Positions 42,892-53,049 of a stretch of 64,000 bases of DNA are shown here, in pieces (positions within the stretch are counted from its first letter, which is position 1; each line of letters opens with the position of its first letter). The notes under the pieces were generated by a model, which was not told the DNA's origin, made no database searches, and worked only from the letters and a program-made list of their open reading frames with translations. The DNA comes from Gammaproteobacteria bacterium (GTDB lineage: Bacteria; Pseudomonadota; Gammaproteobacteria; Burkholderiales; Gallionellaceae): assembly GCA_018813765.1 (NCBI GenBank), contig JAHJBC010000006.1:310001-374000 (forward strand). Direction: 5' to 3'. A program made the position numbers and the translations under genes.

Positions 42892-45800
42892 ATGCAATCA
42901 CTAAACCATATCTACCGCACGATCTGGTCCGATGTGCTGGGCACATGGATCGCGGTATCCGAGATCACCAGGACAAAAGGCAAACGCTCCGGCGCCTGTC
43001 TGCTCCGCGCATTGAACATCGGCGGGAACAGCGAAGAGACCGACGACATCCACAGCCATCGCTTCAAGCCGCTCGTCATCGCCCTGGCTTGCTGCTTCGC
43101 ATTCAATGCCCAGGCGAACCCGAACGGCGGAGTGGTAGTGCATGGCGCCGCCGGCTTCAATACTGCCGGCAATACCCTCACCGTCACCAACACACCCGGC
43201 ACCATCATCAACTGGCAAGGTTTCTCCATCAATGCAGGCGAGGTCACCCGCTTCGCGCAACAGAGCGCGGCTTCCACCGTCCTCAACCGCGTCGTCACCA
43301 ACAATCCGTCCGTCATCCTCGGCTCACTGCAATCCAACGGACAGGTGTACCTGGTCAATGCCAACGGTATCCTGTTCGGCGCCGGTTCCACCGTGGACGT
43401 GGCCGGACTGGTCGCCACCTCGCTCAACCTCAGCGATGCCGACTTCCTCGCTGGACGCCATAACTTCACCGACGCGGCGGGCGCGCAGAACATCAGCAAC
43501 GCGGGCAACCTCAACGCGCAACAGGGTGGACAGATATACCTGATCGCGCCCAACGTCGAGAACACCGGCATCATCACCGCGCCCAACGGCGAGATATTGC
43601 TGGCGGCCGGCCACAGCGTCGAACTCGTCAACAGCAACGATCCCAACCTGCGCGTACAGATCACCGCACCGGCAGGCGATGCCACCAATATCGGTCAACT
43701 GGTCGTCGGGTCGGGCAACCTCGGCCTGTTCGGCGCGGTGGTGAAGAACAGCGGTCTCGCCAGCGCCGACAGCGCCACGATGCAGGGCGGCAAGATCGTG
43801 TTCAAGTCCAGCCAGCGCACCGAAGTGAGCGGCACGGTGAGCGCCAGCGGTGTTGGCGGCGGCGAGATTCATATCCTCTCCGACATGCAGGACGGCACGG
43901 TGCAGGTCAGCGGTACGCTGGATGCTTCCGCCCCGGTGAGCGGCAACGGTGGCTTCGTCGATACCTCGGCGGCGCATGTGCGGATCGAGGATGGCGCACG
44001 CATCAGCACGCTGGCGGCCAATGGCAAGAACGGCAACTGGCTGATCGACCCGACTGATTACTATGTGTCTGCAGTCGATCCGGCCAATGGCAGCAGTTGG
44101 ATGTCAAATGCCACGCTGGCCAGCAGTCTTGTGTCGGGTAATGTCACCATCCAGACGCTGGCAACCGGCGCGGGCAACGGCGACATTTTTGTCAATGACG
44201 TGGTGAGCTGGAACACCGCGAATTTGCTGACGCTGAATGCGCACCGCCATGTCAATATCAATGCCGCGATCAGCAATGGTATGGTTGGCAATGGTATCGG
44301 GGTCCTGGCTGTTCGTGCCGATTCGAACGGTACAGGTACGGGCACCATCATCTTTGGCGGTGGTGGCAGTGTCGCCCTGACAGCAGGTGCTGCGGACTTC
44401 TATTACAACCCGACCGTGTTTGGTACGCCGAACAACTACGTCGCGAATGTTACCGGCACGTTGAGAGAGTGGATGCTGGTAAATAATGATACCAACCTGC
44501 AGAACATCAACACCAACCTGGCCGGCAACTATGCGCTGGGCAGGGACATCGATGCCGCCACGGTGCTGAATTTTGTGCCGCTGGGCAACGTCACGACCAA
44601 TTTTACTGGCCGGTTCGATGGGCTTGGTCACACCATCAGCAACCTCACCATCACCAATCCCGGCGTCGATGCCGGCCTGTTTGGTGTGATCGGCGCAGCC
44701 GGTACGGTGAGTAATGTCGGGCTGGTCAACAGTATCGTAGTCGCCAGCAACAGCACCGTCGGCGGACTGGCTGGACTGAATGCCGGCACCATCAGCAACA
44801 GTTATGTCAGTAACGGCAGCGTGACCGTTACCGGTTCATTTGCCGATGTCGGCGGCTTGGTGGGCAGCAACAGCGGCACCATCATTGACAGCCATGTCGA
44901 GGGCGGCAGCGTTCATGGCGAATACAGCGGCGTCGGCGGTTTGGCGGGGAGCAATACTGGCAGCGGCATCATCAGCGAAAGTTATGTCAGCGGCGGCAGC
45001 GTGGTGAACTCGGCCACTTGGACTGCCAGTGTCGGCGGCCTGGTGGGCAGCAACGCGGGCGCCATCAGCAACAGCTACGTCAACGGCGGCAGCGTGGCCA
45101 GTATTGTCAGTGGCTCAACCGGTGGTCCGGTAGGTGGTCTGGTGGGTTACAACACCGGAAGCATCAGCACCAGTTATGCCAGCAATGGCAGTCTGACCAG
45201 CACTAGCTTGACGCTACCAGGTCCGATCGGAGGGCTGGTCGGCAGGAACTTTGGGGGCAGCATCAGCAACAGCTTCTGGGATACTGAAACTACTGGGATA
45301 GGCGTTGCAGCTGGCTTTCACACTGGTCCTACAATGGTCAATGTGGCTGGGCTGGCAACGGCCAGCACCATATCTTCCGGAACCGTCTCGGGCTATCTGG
45401 ATACGTCGACTGTCTGGTGGATGTCCGACACCAACACGCGGCCGTTCCTGCGCAGCGAGTGGAGCACTACCATCACCAACTCGCATGAACTGCAGCTGAT
45501 GGCGATGGATCAGTACGCCAACTATACGTTGGTGAACAATATCGACATGACTTTATCCATGGCGGCAGGCGGGATGTGGAGCAGCGCGGGCTTTGTTCCG
45601 ATCGGCGATCTGCTGGGGCCGCCGTACGGCTTCGCCGGAAAGTTCGACGGCTTGGGGAATACCATCACCGGTCTGTACATCAACCGCCCGGCGACCAGTT
45701 ATGTCGGTTTGTTTGGCGCCTTCAGTACTGGAGGCGGAGTCAGCAACGTCAATCTGGTGAATGCGAATGTGACCGGCCTGAATTATGTTGGCGGACTGGT

Positions 45801-48800
45801 GGGTTATAGCAGCAGCGGCAATGTCAGCAACAGTCAGGTCATCGGTGGTTCGATCAGCGGCACATCGTTTGTCGGTGCCTTGGTGGGGTCCGCCTATAAC
45901 ACTGTATTCGACAACGATCATGCCAGCAGTAACGTATCGGGCACTGACAATGTCGGCGGCCTGGTCGGCGGCGTTTCCATCGGTACGATCAGCAACAGTT
46001 ATGTCGATGGCGGGAGCCTGGTCGGTACGTCCTTGGTTGGTGGTCTGGTTGGTTCGATCAATGGCACCGGCATAATCTCCAACTCCCACTACAACATCAA
46101 CGCCGTCACCATCAATGGCGCGAACGCCGTCACCTTCGGCGGTCTGTACAACGACAGCACCGCGAATTTCAATGGCGTCGGGCAGTTCACCGATTGGCTG
46201 GTCAACGGCAGCATGTCCTTGAACATCGCCAATTACACGACCGCCAGCGGCGGCTCGCTGGGTACGGCCGGTGCCAACAGTTACACCATCGGGACTGCGC
46301 AGGGCATGAAGGACCTGCTCGGTTTCGCCGACAACGCGGCGTACACCTTCACCCTGACAGGAAACATCACTCTGCCGACCGGCGTGTATGTTCCACATCT
46401 GGCGGCGGATTTCGATGGTGCAGGTTTCATTATCTCCGGGCTCAACCTGAACCAGTTCTACAGCGCCAACCTGGGCCTGTTTGGCAACATCGCTCCGGGA
46501 ACAACAGTGAGCAATGTCTCCCTGCAGAATGCGAGCGTGATCGGCTACTCCGGGGTCGGCGCGCTGGCCGGCTTGAACGAGGGCTCCATCAGCAACAGCC
46601 ATTCGATCAATGGCACAGTGGCAGGCATGGGCGATGTCGGCGGCCTGATCGGACATAATCAGCTAGGCAGTATCGACGGCAGCTATGTCACGGGCGGGGC
46701 GGTATCCGGCGTCAGCAATATCGGCGGCCTTGTCGGCCTTAACGCCGGCGATACCAGTCTGGGTACGGTCATCGCAGGATTCATCACCAGCAGCTATGTC
46801 GATGGCGGCATGATCGTCGCCGGTTCCAGTTCCGGCAGCAACGTCGGCGGTCTGGTCGGGCAGAATGCCGCGGGCAGCATCGACCTCAGTTATGTGAGTG
46901 CCGGTGTCGTGAGCGGTAATGTCAATGTCGGCGGGCTGGTGGGGCTGAACGGCGAGTCTATGGTTCCTAGGGTCAGCGTCATCAGCAACAGCAGCGTCGA
47001 CACGGGCACAACGGTCGATGGCTTCAATTATATTGGCGGGCTGGTGGGGCATGACAGCGGCGAAGGCGTTATCCAGGGCAACACGGTCACCGATACCACG
47101 GTGACCGGCAACAGTTATATCGGCGGCCTGGCCGGAGCGATCGAGCAGGCAAGTTTCACCAACACCGGCTACCAGATCGACAACCAGGTCGTGAACAGCT
47201 TCGTGACCGGTGGTGCGGTGACGGGAAGCATATCCGGGATAATTGGTGGCTATATTGGTGGTCTGGTCGGCTGGAACGGCAACACCGTCACCAGCGGCTC
47301 GGTAATCGGTACTGTCGTTACAGGCGATAACTATGTCGGCGGCCTGATCGGATACAACGCGTCATTGACCTTTTCGTCGCTGGCGGGGGGGATCATCAGC
47401 GGCAGTTTCGTCAGTGGCGGCACTGTCGCCGGTAATAACAGCGTTGGCGGCCTGATTGGCGGCAATCAGGGCGATATCGGAAACAGCTTTGTGCTCGGTA
47501 GCGCGATCAGCGGCGGATCGACCAGTTTGGCCAGTGCCGTTGGCGGATTGGTGGGCAGCAACAACGGCGGCATCGTCAACACCTATGCCAGCGGCGGAAC
47601 GGTGAGTGGCGCTAACAATGTCGGCGGCCTGGTGGGGGATAACAGCATTTCCGGCACCATCAATTTCAGTTATGCGGATGTGGGATCGGTGACAGGGCTC
47701 AATATGGTCGGCGGGGTGGTGGGTTACAACTATACCTCCGGCAGTGTCACCAATACCTTCTGGAACACGGCCCTGACCAGCGCCAATCTGACGTTCGGCA
47801 TCGGTTACGACTTTACGCTGCTAGCCGGGACGGATGCCGGGGCGGCAGGTCTGACATCAGTGCAGATGATGAACATGGCAAACTTCACTGCTGCGGGCTG
47901 GAGTATCGCCAACACCGCCGGGGCAGGCATGACCTGGCGCATCTACGAAGGTCAGACCGGGCCGATGTTGACCAGCTTCCTCACCCAGGCCACGGTGACG
48001 GCCAACGATGCGACCAAGACCTATGACGGCGTGACGTACAGCGGCGGCAACGGCACGACCACTTCCGTAGTCGCCGTGAACGGCGGCTCGGTGCTCGGCA
48101 CGTTCGGCGGCACTTCGCAGGGTGCCCGCAATGCCGGCACTTATGTGATCGACGCGACCGGCCTGTATTCAGATCAGCTTGGCTATGACATCACTGGCTA
48201 TACCAACGGCACGCTGACGATCAACCAGGCCACGCTGACATTGAATGCAGTCACCGACTCCAGGATCTACGATGGCACCACGCTATCCAGCGGGATCGTC
48301 AACGTCGCAGGACTATTTGGTAGCGATACCGTGACCGGCGCGAGCCAGTCGTTCGGCAGCAGCAACGTGCTGGGCGCGAACGGCAGCACGCTCGCGGTGG
48401 ATGCCGGCTATGTGGTGAACGACGGCAACGGCGGGGCGAACTACACCGTGGTCAGCAACACAGCCACCGGCACCATCAGTGCGGCGACGCTGAACATCGA
48501 CGCGGTGACCGACAGCAAGGTATATGACGGGACCACTGCATCGGTTGGCGCAGTCAGCGTCGCCGGACTGGTCGGCGGCGACACCGTGACCGGCGCGAGC
48601 CAGTCGTTCGGCAGCAGGAACGTGCTGGGCGCGAACGGCAGCACGCTCGCGGTGGATGCCGGCTATGTGGTGAACGACGGCAATGGCGGGGCGAACTACA
48701 CCGTGGTCAGCAACACTGCAACTGGCACGATTACGCCTGCGTCGCTAACGGTGACAGCGGACAACCTGAGCAAGTTTGAAGGAACGGCTGATCCAGTCCT

Positions 48801-49152
48801 GACTTACACCGCAAGCGGTTTGCAGACGGGCGATACGGCGGTATCGACGCTGAGCGGTACGTTGGTTCGCGACCCCGGCGAACTGCTGGGCGACTATGCG
48901 ATCAATCAGGGCAGTGTGGGCCTGACGACGAACAACTACACCATGTCCTTTGTGCCGGGCACCTTCAGCATCATAGAGGGGGCGCCGATCACACCGCCCC
49001 TGCTCTCGGCACTGGTGGAAGGGACGATGGACTTTGGACTGGATTCGCAAGGCGATGATGACGACAAGCCGGATGTCCAGGGCGATCCGGGCAACGCCGG
49101 GAACAAACCGGGTAACGACCAGGGAAGTACTCCGATGGCGGTGTGCCAATGA
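42892..49152 (+). CDS. Two-partner secretion adhesin (TpsA, filamentous haemagglutinin type) with GLUG and MBG/YDG repeats
   Basis: 2086 residues. The N terminus MQSLNHIYRTIWSDVLGTWIAVSE is an extended signal-peptide region (ESPR), with the hydrophobic core about residues 60-78 and cleavage near NAQA. The TPS domain follows (about 80-320), with QSNGQVYLVNANGILFGAGS and SLNLSDADFLAG. Residues about 560-1680 hold dozens of GLUG-type repeats (GGLVGSNSGTI...). The tail has MBG/YDG domains (TYDGVTYSGG, RIYDGTTLSS, KVYDGTTAS), two of which are near-identical. It ends in an acidic stretch and a penultimate Cys. It is secreted through the TpsB pore encoded next, with which it overlaps by four bases. 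Confidence 0.95.
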   Translation: MQSLNHIYRTIWSDVLGTWIAVSEITRTKGKRSGACLLRALNIGGNSEETDDIHSHRFKPLVIALACCFAFNAQANPNGGVVVHGAAGFNTAGNTLTVTNTPGTIINWQGFSINAGEVTRFAQQSAASTVLNRVVTNNPSVILGSLQSNGQVYLVNANGILFGAGSTVDVAGLVATSLNLSDADFLAGRHNFTDAAGAQNISNAGNLNAQQGGQIYLIAPNVENTGIITAPNGEILLAAGHSVELVNSNDPNLRVQITAPAGDATNIGQLVVGSGNLGLFGAVVKNSGLASADSATMQGGKIVFKSSQRTEVSGTVSASGVGGGEIHILSDMQDGTVQVSGTLDASAPVSGNGGFVDTSAAHVRIEDGARISTLAANGKNGNWLIDPTDYYVSAVDPANGSSWMSNATLASSLVSGNVTIQTLATGAGNGDIFVNDVVSWNTANLLTLNAHRHVNINAAISNGMVGNGIGVLAVRADSNGTGTGTIIFGGGGSVALTAGAADFYYNPTVFGTPNNYVANVTGTLREWMLVNNDTNLQNINTNLAGNYALGRDIDAATVLNFVPLGNVTTNFTGRFDGLGHTISNLTITNPGVDAGLFGVIGAAGTVSNVGLVNSIVVASNSTVGGLAGLNAGTISNSYVSNGSVTVTGSFADVGGLVGSNSGTIIDSHVEGGSVHGEYSGVGGLAGSNTGSGIISESYVSGGSVVNSATWTASVGGLVGSNAGAISNSYVNGGSVASIVSGSTGGPVGGLVGYNTGSISTSYASNGSLTSTSLTLPGPIGGLVGRNFGGSISNSFWDTETTGIGVAAGFHTGPTMVNVAGLATASTISSGTVSGYLDTSTVWWMSDTNTRPFLRSEWSTTITNSHELQLMAMDQYANYTLVNNIDMTLSMAAGGMWSSAGFVPIGDLLGPPYGFAGKFDGLGNTITGLYINRPATSYVGLFGAFSTGGGVSNVNLVNANVTGLNYVGGLVGYSSSGNVSNSQVIGGSISGTSFVGALVGSAYNTVFDNDHASSNVSGTDNVGGLVGGVSIGTISNSYVDGGSLVGTSLVGGLVGSINGTGIISNSHYNINAVTINGANAVTFGGLYNDSTANFNGVGQFTDWLVNGSMSLNIANYTTASGGSLGTAGANSYTIGTAQGMKDLLGFADNAAYTFTLTGNITLPTGVYVPHLAADFDGAGFIISGLNLNQFYSANLGLFGNIAPGTTVSNVSLQNASVIGYSGVGALAGLNEGSISNSHSINGTVAGMGDVGGLIGHNQLGSIDGSYVTGGAVSGVSNIGGLVGLNAGDTSLGTVIAGFITSSYVDGGMIVAGSSSGSNVGGLVGQNAAGSIDLSYVSAGVVSGNVNVGGLVGLNGESMVPRVSVISNSSVDTGTTVDGFNYIGGLVGHDSGEGVIQGNTVTDTTVTGNSYIGGLAGAIEQASFTNTGYQIDNQVVNSFVTGGAVTGSISGIIGGYIGGLVGWNGNTVTSGSVIGTVVTGDNYVGGLIGYNASLTFSSLAGGIISGSFVSGGTVAGNNSVGGLIGGNQGDIGNSFVLGSAISGGSTSLASAVGGLVGSNNGGIVNTYASGGTVSGANNVGGLVGDNSISGTINFSYADVGSVTGLNMVGGVVGYNYTSGSVTNTFWNTALTSANLTFGIGYDFTLLAGTDAGAAGLTSVQMMNMANFTAAGWSIANTAGAGMTWRIYEGQTGPMLTSFLTQATVTANDATKTYDGVTYSGGNGTTTSVVAVNGGSVLGTFGGTSQGARNAGTYVIDATGLYSDQLGYDITGYTNGTLTINQATLTLNAVTDSRIYDGTTLSSGIVNVAGLFGSDTVTGASQSFGSSNVLGANGSTLAVDAGYVVNDGNGGANYTVVSNTATGTISAATLNIDAVTDSKVYDGTTASVGAVSVAGLVGGDTVTGASQSFGSRNVLGANGSTLAVDAGYVVNDGNGGANYTVVSNTATGTITPASLTVTADNLSKFEGTADPVLTYTASGLQTGDTAVSTLSGTLVRDPGELLGDYAINQGSVGLTTNNYTMSFVPGTFSIIEGAPITPPLLSALVEGTMDFGLDSQGDDDDKPDVQGDPGNAGNKPGNDQGSTPMAVCQ
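48328..48716 (+). repeat. Near-identical 255-bp-period duplication of MBG domains in the adhesin
   Basis: The blocks 48328-48461 and 48583-48716 differ at only a handful of bases over 134 bp, with a period of 255 bp (85 codons), so one MBG unit was duplicated recently in frame. The visible amino-acid change is Ser to Arg in SFGSSNV/SFGSRNV. Such duplications allow copy number to vary by slippage or recombination. Confidence 0.85.
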
Positions 49153-50750
49153 TCATGAACAGGAGAATAGCTTTGCGGAATTCCGGTAAGCAGGCCTTGT
49201 TGCGCATTCTGGTGTCTACTATCTTGGCGTTGTTCGCTTCCTTCACGATGGCGGCGGATGACGATGTATTGCGCTTCGACATCAACAGTATCACGGTAGA
49301 GGGGGCGTCGCTGTTGAAAAAGGCCGAGATCGAAGCGGCAGTCGCTCCCTACATCGGCAAGGGAAAGGATTTTTCCGACGTGCAGCGCGCTTTGGAAGCC
49401 ATCGAGGCTGCTTATGCTGAGCATGGCTATTCCGCAGTTCAGGTGTTGCTGCCCGAGCAGGAACTGGAGAACGGCAGGATACGCTTCCGGGCGGTGGAAA
49501 GCCGTTTCGGCCAGGTTGTGGTGAAAGGTCAGAAATATTCCAGCGAGATCAGTGTACGTAATGCGCTGCCTTCGGTGTACCAGGGCGGCGTGCCGCGCTC
49601 CAGCCAGATCGCACGCGAACTGAAACTGGCCAACGAGAATCCGGCGCGTCAACTGAATGTGGTTTTGAAGGCAGGCCAGAAAGACGAGGAAGTCGATGCC
49701 GAGGTGCAAGTCCAGGACCAGAAACCATCCTCGTGGGGCGTGTCTCTGGATAACACGGGGTCCGAGGAAACCGGAAAAACGCGTCTGGGCGTGTTCTATC
49801 GGCATGCCAATCTGCAGAACGCGGATCATGTAGGCACTTTGCAGGCGCAGATTTCGCCGCAGGAACTCAGCAGCGTGCGCGTGCTTGGCGGCAGCTACAA
49901 GATTCCCTTGTATGCTTCCGGCGACAGCGTGGAATTCTTCGGTGGCTATTCCAGCGTCAACTCGCTGGTGGGCGGATTGTCCAATTTCCAGGGCGGCGGC
50001 ATGCTGCTCAATGCCCGCTACAACCAGTCGCTGGAGCGCGTGGCGGGTTTCGATCCTCGCGTCTATTACGGTTTCGACTGGCGCTATTTCAAGCGTATCG
50101 AGCAGACCAAGCCGACCACGTCCGTGTTGTACAACGAGATCGTGGTGACACCGCTAAGCCTTGGGCTTGCGGCACAGGGCAAGTCAGCTCGCGGCGAGAC
50201 GGCTTTCGATGTCAGCCTGTCTGCCAACCTGCCGATGAGCAGCAAGGGCAAAAAGGAAAGTTTCGCCAGTTACGATCCGTTCCTGACTTTGATGCCAGAT
50301 GCGAACTATCGCATCGTCCGTTATAGCGCGAGCCATGCGCAGGGGATAGGCGAGGATATGCAGGTACGCGCTTTCCTGAACGGTCAGTGGACACGCAATG
50401 TGCTGATCCTGGGTGAACAGATGCGCCTGGGCGGGATGAACGGGGTGCGCGGATTCCTGGAGGGGGCCGAGGCCGGAGAGACAGGGGTGCGCGGTTCGCT
50501 GGAGTTCTACTCACCGGCTTTCGGCATTTCGGCGGTCAATGCCCGCGCGCTGGTATTTTATGATGCCGGCAAGGTGCGATCCGGCAGCGGCCTGAAGACA
50601 TCCATCAACAGTGCCGGTATGGGGCTGCGCGCGAACTGGGAGCAGGTGTCGTTCCGGCTGGATGCCGGGCGCATCGGCAAGGCAGGCACAGACCCGCTGC
50701 AGGAAAAGGGTGATTGGCGCATCCACGCCGCCGTGTCGGCGACATTTTGA
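49149..50750 (+). CDS. TpsB/FhaC-type outer membrane transporter
   Basis: 533 residues from an ATG overlapping the adhesin stop; ATG 49155 is an alternative. A signal peptide (LVSTILALFASFTMAADDD) precedes a ShlB-type POTRA region (INSITVEGASLLKKAEIEAAV, LLPEQELENGRIRFRAVESRFG) and a 16-strand barrel. Barrel motifs include GVSLDNTGSEETGKTR and the conserved loop-6 LRLGGMNGVRGFLEGAEAG (VRGY/F type). It exports the adhesin by recognising its TPS domain. The barrel ends in a terminal Phe (VSATF), the outer membrane insertion signal. Confidence 0.94.
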   Translation: MIMNRRIALRNSGKQALLRILVSTILALFASFTMAADDDVLRFDINSITVEGASLLKKAEIEAAVAPYIGKGKDFSDVQRALEAIEAAYAEHGYSAVQVLLPEQELENGRIRFRAVESRFGQVVVKGQKYSSEISVRNALPSVYQGGVPRSSQIARELKLANENPARQLNVVLKAGQKDEEVDAEVQVQDQKPSSWGVSLDNTGSEETGKTRLGVFYRHANLQNADHVGTLQAQISPQELSSVRVLGGSYKIPLYASGDSVEFFGGYSSVNSLVGGLSNFQGGGMLLNARYNQSLERVAGFDPRVYYGFDWRYFKRIEQTKPTTSVLYNEIVVTPLSLGLAAQGKSARGETAFDVSLSANLPMSSKGKKESFASYDPFLTLMPDANYRIVRYSASHAQGIGEDMQVRAFLNGQWTRNVLILGEQMRLGGMNGVRGFLEGAEAGETGVRGSLEFYSPAFGISAVNARALVFYDAGKVRSGSGLKTSINSAGMGLRANWEQVSFRLDAGRIGKAGTDPLQEKGDWRIHAAVSATF

Positions 50751-50766
50751 TTGAGCAGGTGACGAT

Positions 50767-52107
50767 ATGAAAAAGCTTCTTTGCTTGATGTTGCTGTCCA
50801 TGAGTTCGTTGCCGCTGCTGGCGGCGGAGACCGCCGGGCAGATCGGCTACATGAGCGGGGTCATGGTGGCGCAGCGTGCGGACGGGACGATCCGGGTGAT
50901 GGCGCCGAAATCGCTGGTGCAGGAAGGCGATACGCTGGTCACCTCCAACAACAGTTATGCGCAGGTAAAGATGAACGACGGCACGAAGATGACGATGCGG
51001 CCGGATTCCAATCTGAAGATCGAGACCTATCGTTTCAAAAAAGACAGTCCGCAAACGGACAACGCGGTGTTCCGCCTGCTCAAGGGCGGTTTTCGCACCG
51101 TCACCGGGTTGATCGGCAAGCGCGGTAATCCGGATGCCTACAAGCTGCGTGCGGCGACGGCCACCATCGGCATACGCGGCACGGATTTCACTGCGCGCCT
51201 GTGTGGCGACAAGGAGTGTCCGGGGGAAACGGCACCGAAGCCCCAGGTGCCCGCAGCTCGTCCGGTCGGTCGCGTGATGTTGTTGCAGGGTGCGATGGCG
51301 GCCGTCGCTCCATCGGGCACGGCGCGCAAGCTGTTGCTGGGATCGCCGGTATATGAGGGCGACAAGCTGAATACCGATGTCAAATCCCATGCGGTCGTCG
51401 CCTTCCGCGACGAGAGCCGCATCACCCTGCAGGAAAGCAGTTCATTCTTCGTTGAGAAATTCAAATTCGACAAGGCAAGCAAACAGGAGAGCGCGATATT
51501 GCGGCTGCTCAAGGGCGGCGTGCGCGTGGTCACCGGACTGATCGGGCGCGCCAACCACGACAATTATCGTTTCGGCGTAGCGGGCGCGACCATTGGTATC
51601 CGCGGCACCGGCTTCGATGCCTGGTGCAACGGTGCCTGCGCCAGCGGCGGCAACCCCGGTGCGAACCCGGACAATCCGCTGGACGGTGCCGGGGTGTATG
51701 TATGGTCGGGTGCGGTGGTGTTCATCACGCCGGACGGTTCGGTCGATGTGGCGTTGCAGCAGGCGGCCATCATCGCGCGCGCCACCGGCAAGCCGGTACC
51801 CATCGTCGTCGTTCCCAAGAGCATCATCGAGAACGGTGCTCCGCGTCCTGACAGCGTTCCGGTGGACTTCGATAAAGAGTTCAATGATGCCGATGGCAGA
51901 GGGTTATATGTGTCAGTCCATGACGGCAAGGTCGTTGTCTCGCTTGACGGCAAGATCCTGGAGCTTGGCGGTGGCGAAAGCGGCTTCACCAACGGCGAGG
52001 ACCTGCTGCGGCTGACCAGAACGCCAACCTTCATGTCTGGAGATAATGGCGACGAGAACAACAGCTCAAATCCGAGCGTTAATCCAAGCGGCTGCGTCGT
52101 ACAGTAA
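50767..52107 (+). CDS. Exported protein with two FecR domains
   Basis: 446 residues, signal peptide MKKLLCLMLLSMSSLPLLAA. Two FecR-like domains (about 22-150 and 165-300) are tandem duplicates: VQEGDTLVTSNNSYAQVKM...TATIGIRGTDFTARLC and VYEGDKLNTDVKSHAVVAF...GATIGIRGTGFDAWC. A C-terminal region of about 140 residues ends in an Asn/Ser-rich tail. It has no anti-sigma N-terminal part, so it is not an iron-signalling FecR. Placed 16 bp after tpsB, it probably helps anchor, fold or sense the exported adhesin. Confidence 0.87.
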   Translation: MKKLLCLMLLSMSSLPLLAAETAGQIGYMSGVMVAQRADGTIRVMAPKSLVQEGDTLVTSNNSYAQVKMNDGTKMTMRPDSNLKIETYRFKKDSPQTDNAVFRLLKGGFRTVTGLIGKRGNPDAYKLRAATATIGIRGTDFTARLCGDKECPGETAPKPQVPAARPVGRVMLLQGAMAAVAPSGTARKLLLGSPVYEGDKLNTDVKSHAVVAFRDESRITLQESSSFFVEKFKFDKASKQESAILRLLKGGVRVVTGLIGRANHDNYRFGVAGATIGIRGTGFDAWCNGACASGGNPGANPDNPLDGAGVYVWSGAVVFITPDGSVDVALQQAAIIARATGKPVPIVVVPKSIIENGAPRPDSVPVDFDKEFNDADGRGLYVSVHDGKVVVSLDGKILELGGGESGFTNGEDLLRLTRTPTFMSGDNGDENNSSNPSVNPSGCVVQ

Positions 52108-52143
52108 TCAGGAATTGCATGGCCTGTGGCACAATCGCAGGCT

Positions 52144-53049
52144 ATGAATAATCTTCTCCTGCTCATCCTCTGCTTCATCGTCGGCATGGCACTGCGCCGT
52201 TTCCGGCGCATGCCGGACAACGCGCCCGCCACGCTCAACAGCTTCATCATCCATGTCTCGCTGCCCGCGCTGACGTTGCTGTATATCCACGAACTGCATA
52301 TCTCAGGCGACGTACTGCTGGTCGCGCTGATGGCGTGGATCGTATTCGGTCTGTCGGCGGCATTCTTCTGGCAGATGGGCAGGTGGCTGCAACTGCCGCG
52401 CGCCACGGTCGGCGCGCTGATGCTGGTGGGCGGACTGGGCAACACCTCGTTCTTCGGCCTTCCCATGGTTGAGGTCTATTTCGGCACGGAAGGTTTGGGC
52501 ACCGCCATCATCGCCGACCAACTCGGTTCCTTCCTTGCGCTCTCCGTGCTGGGCATCACCGTCGCGGGCATCTATTCCTCCGGCAGGCCGACCGCAGCGG
52601 AGATCGCCAAACGCATCGCCCTGTTCCCGCCGTTCATCTCGCTTGCCATCGCCCTGTTGCTGATCCCGATCGAGTATGCCGACTGGTTCACCGTGTTGCT
52701 CAAGCGGCTGGGCGATACCCTCGCGCCGCTGGCCTTGCTCTCGGTCGGCATGCAGTTGCGACTCGGGCATATCGCCGAGCACAAGCGCAACCTGGCACTC
52801 GGCCTCGCGTTCAAGCTCATCCTCGCGCCGCTGGCGATCTATGTCTTGTATGTGCAGATGCTCGGCGCTCAGGGACTGGCCATCCAGGTCACCATCTTCG
52901 AAGCCGCCATGCCCTCCATGATCACGGCCTCCATCGTGGCGTCCGAGCATGACCTCGATCCGCCGCTGGCCAATCTGATGGTGGCGGTGGGGCTGATACT
53001 TTCATTCATCACATTGAGTATGTGGTGGTTACTGTTGAGGACGATATGA
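52144..53049 (+). CDS. AEC (auxin efflux carrier) family transporter
   Basis: 301 residues, about ten membrane helices. The ATG at 52144 (MNNLLLLILCFIVGMALRRF) starts directly in the first helix. Family features are the N-terminal domain LNSFIIHVSLPALTLLYI and the inverted repeat half starting AKRIALFPPFISL, with QLRLGHIAEHKRNLALGL and the last PSMITASIVASEHDLDPPLAN helix. Members export or take up small carboxylates. Its substrate here is unknown. The stop overlaps the next gene's ATG. Confidence 0.9.
   Translation: MNNLLLLILCFIVGMALRRFRRMPDNAPATLNSFIIHVSLPALTLLYIHELHISGDVLLVALMAWIVFGLSAAFFWQMGRWLQLPRATVGALMLVGGLGNTSFFGLPMVEVYFGTEGLGTAIIADQLGSFLALSVLGITVAGIYSSGRPTAAEIAKRIALFPPFISLAIALLLIPIEYADWFTVLLKRLGDTLAPLALLSVGMQLRLGHIAEHKRNLALGLAFKLILAPLAIYVLYVQMLGAQGLAIQVTIFEAAMPSMITASIVASEHDLDPPLANLMVAVGLILSFITLSMWWLLLRTI

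Noticed and set aside
44700-47760. Regularly spaced repeats that might suggest a CRISPR array
   Set aside because: They are in-frame codons for GLUG protein repeats with variable spacing, inside an intact coding region.
52126-52143. TGGCACAATCGCAGG as a sigma-54 promoter before the AEC gene
   Set aside because: The GG-to-GC spacing is 7 instead of 10 bases.
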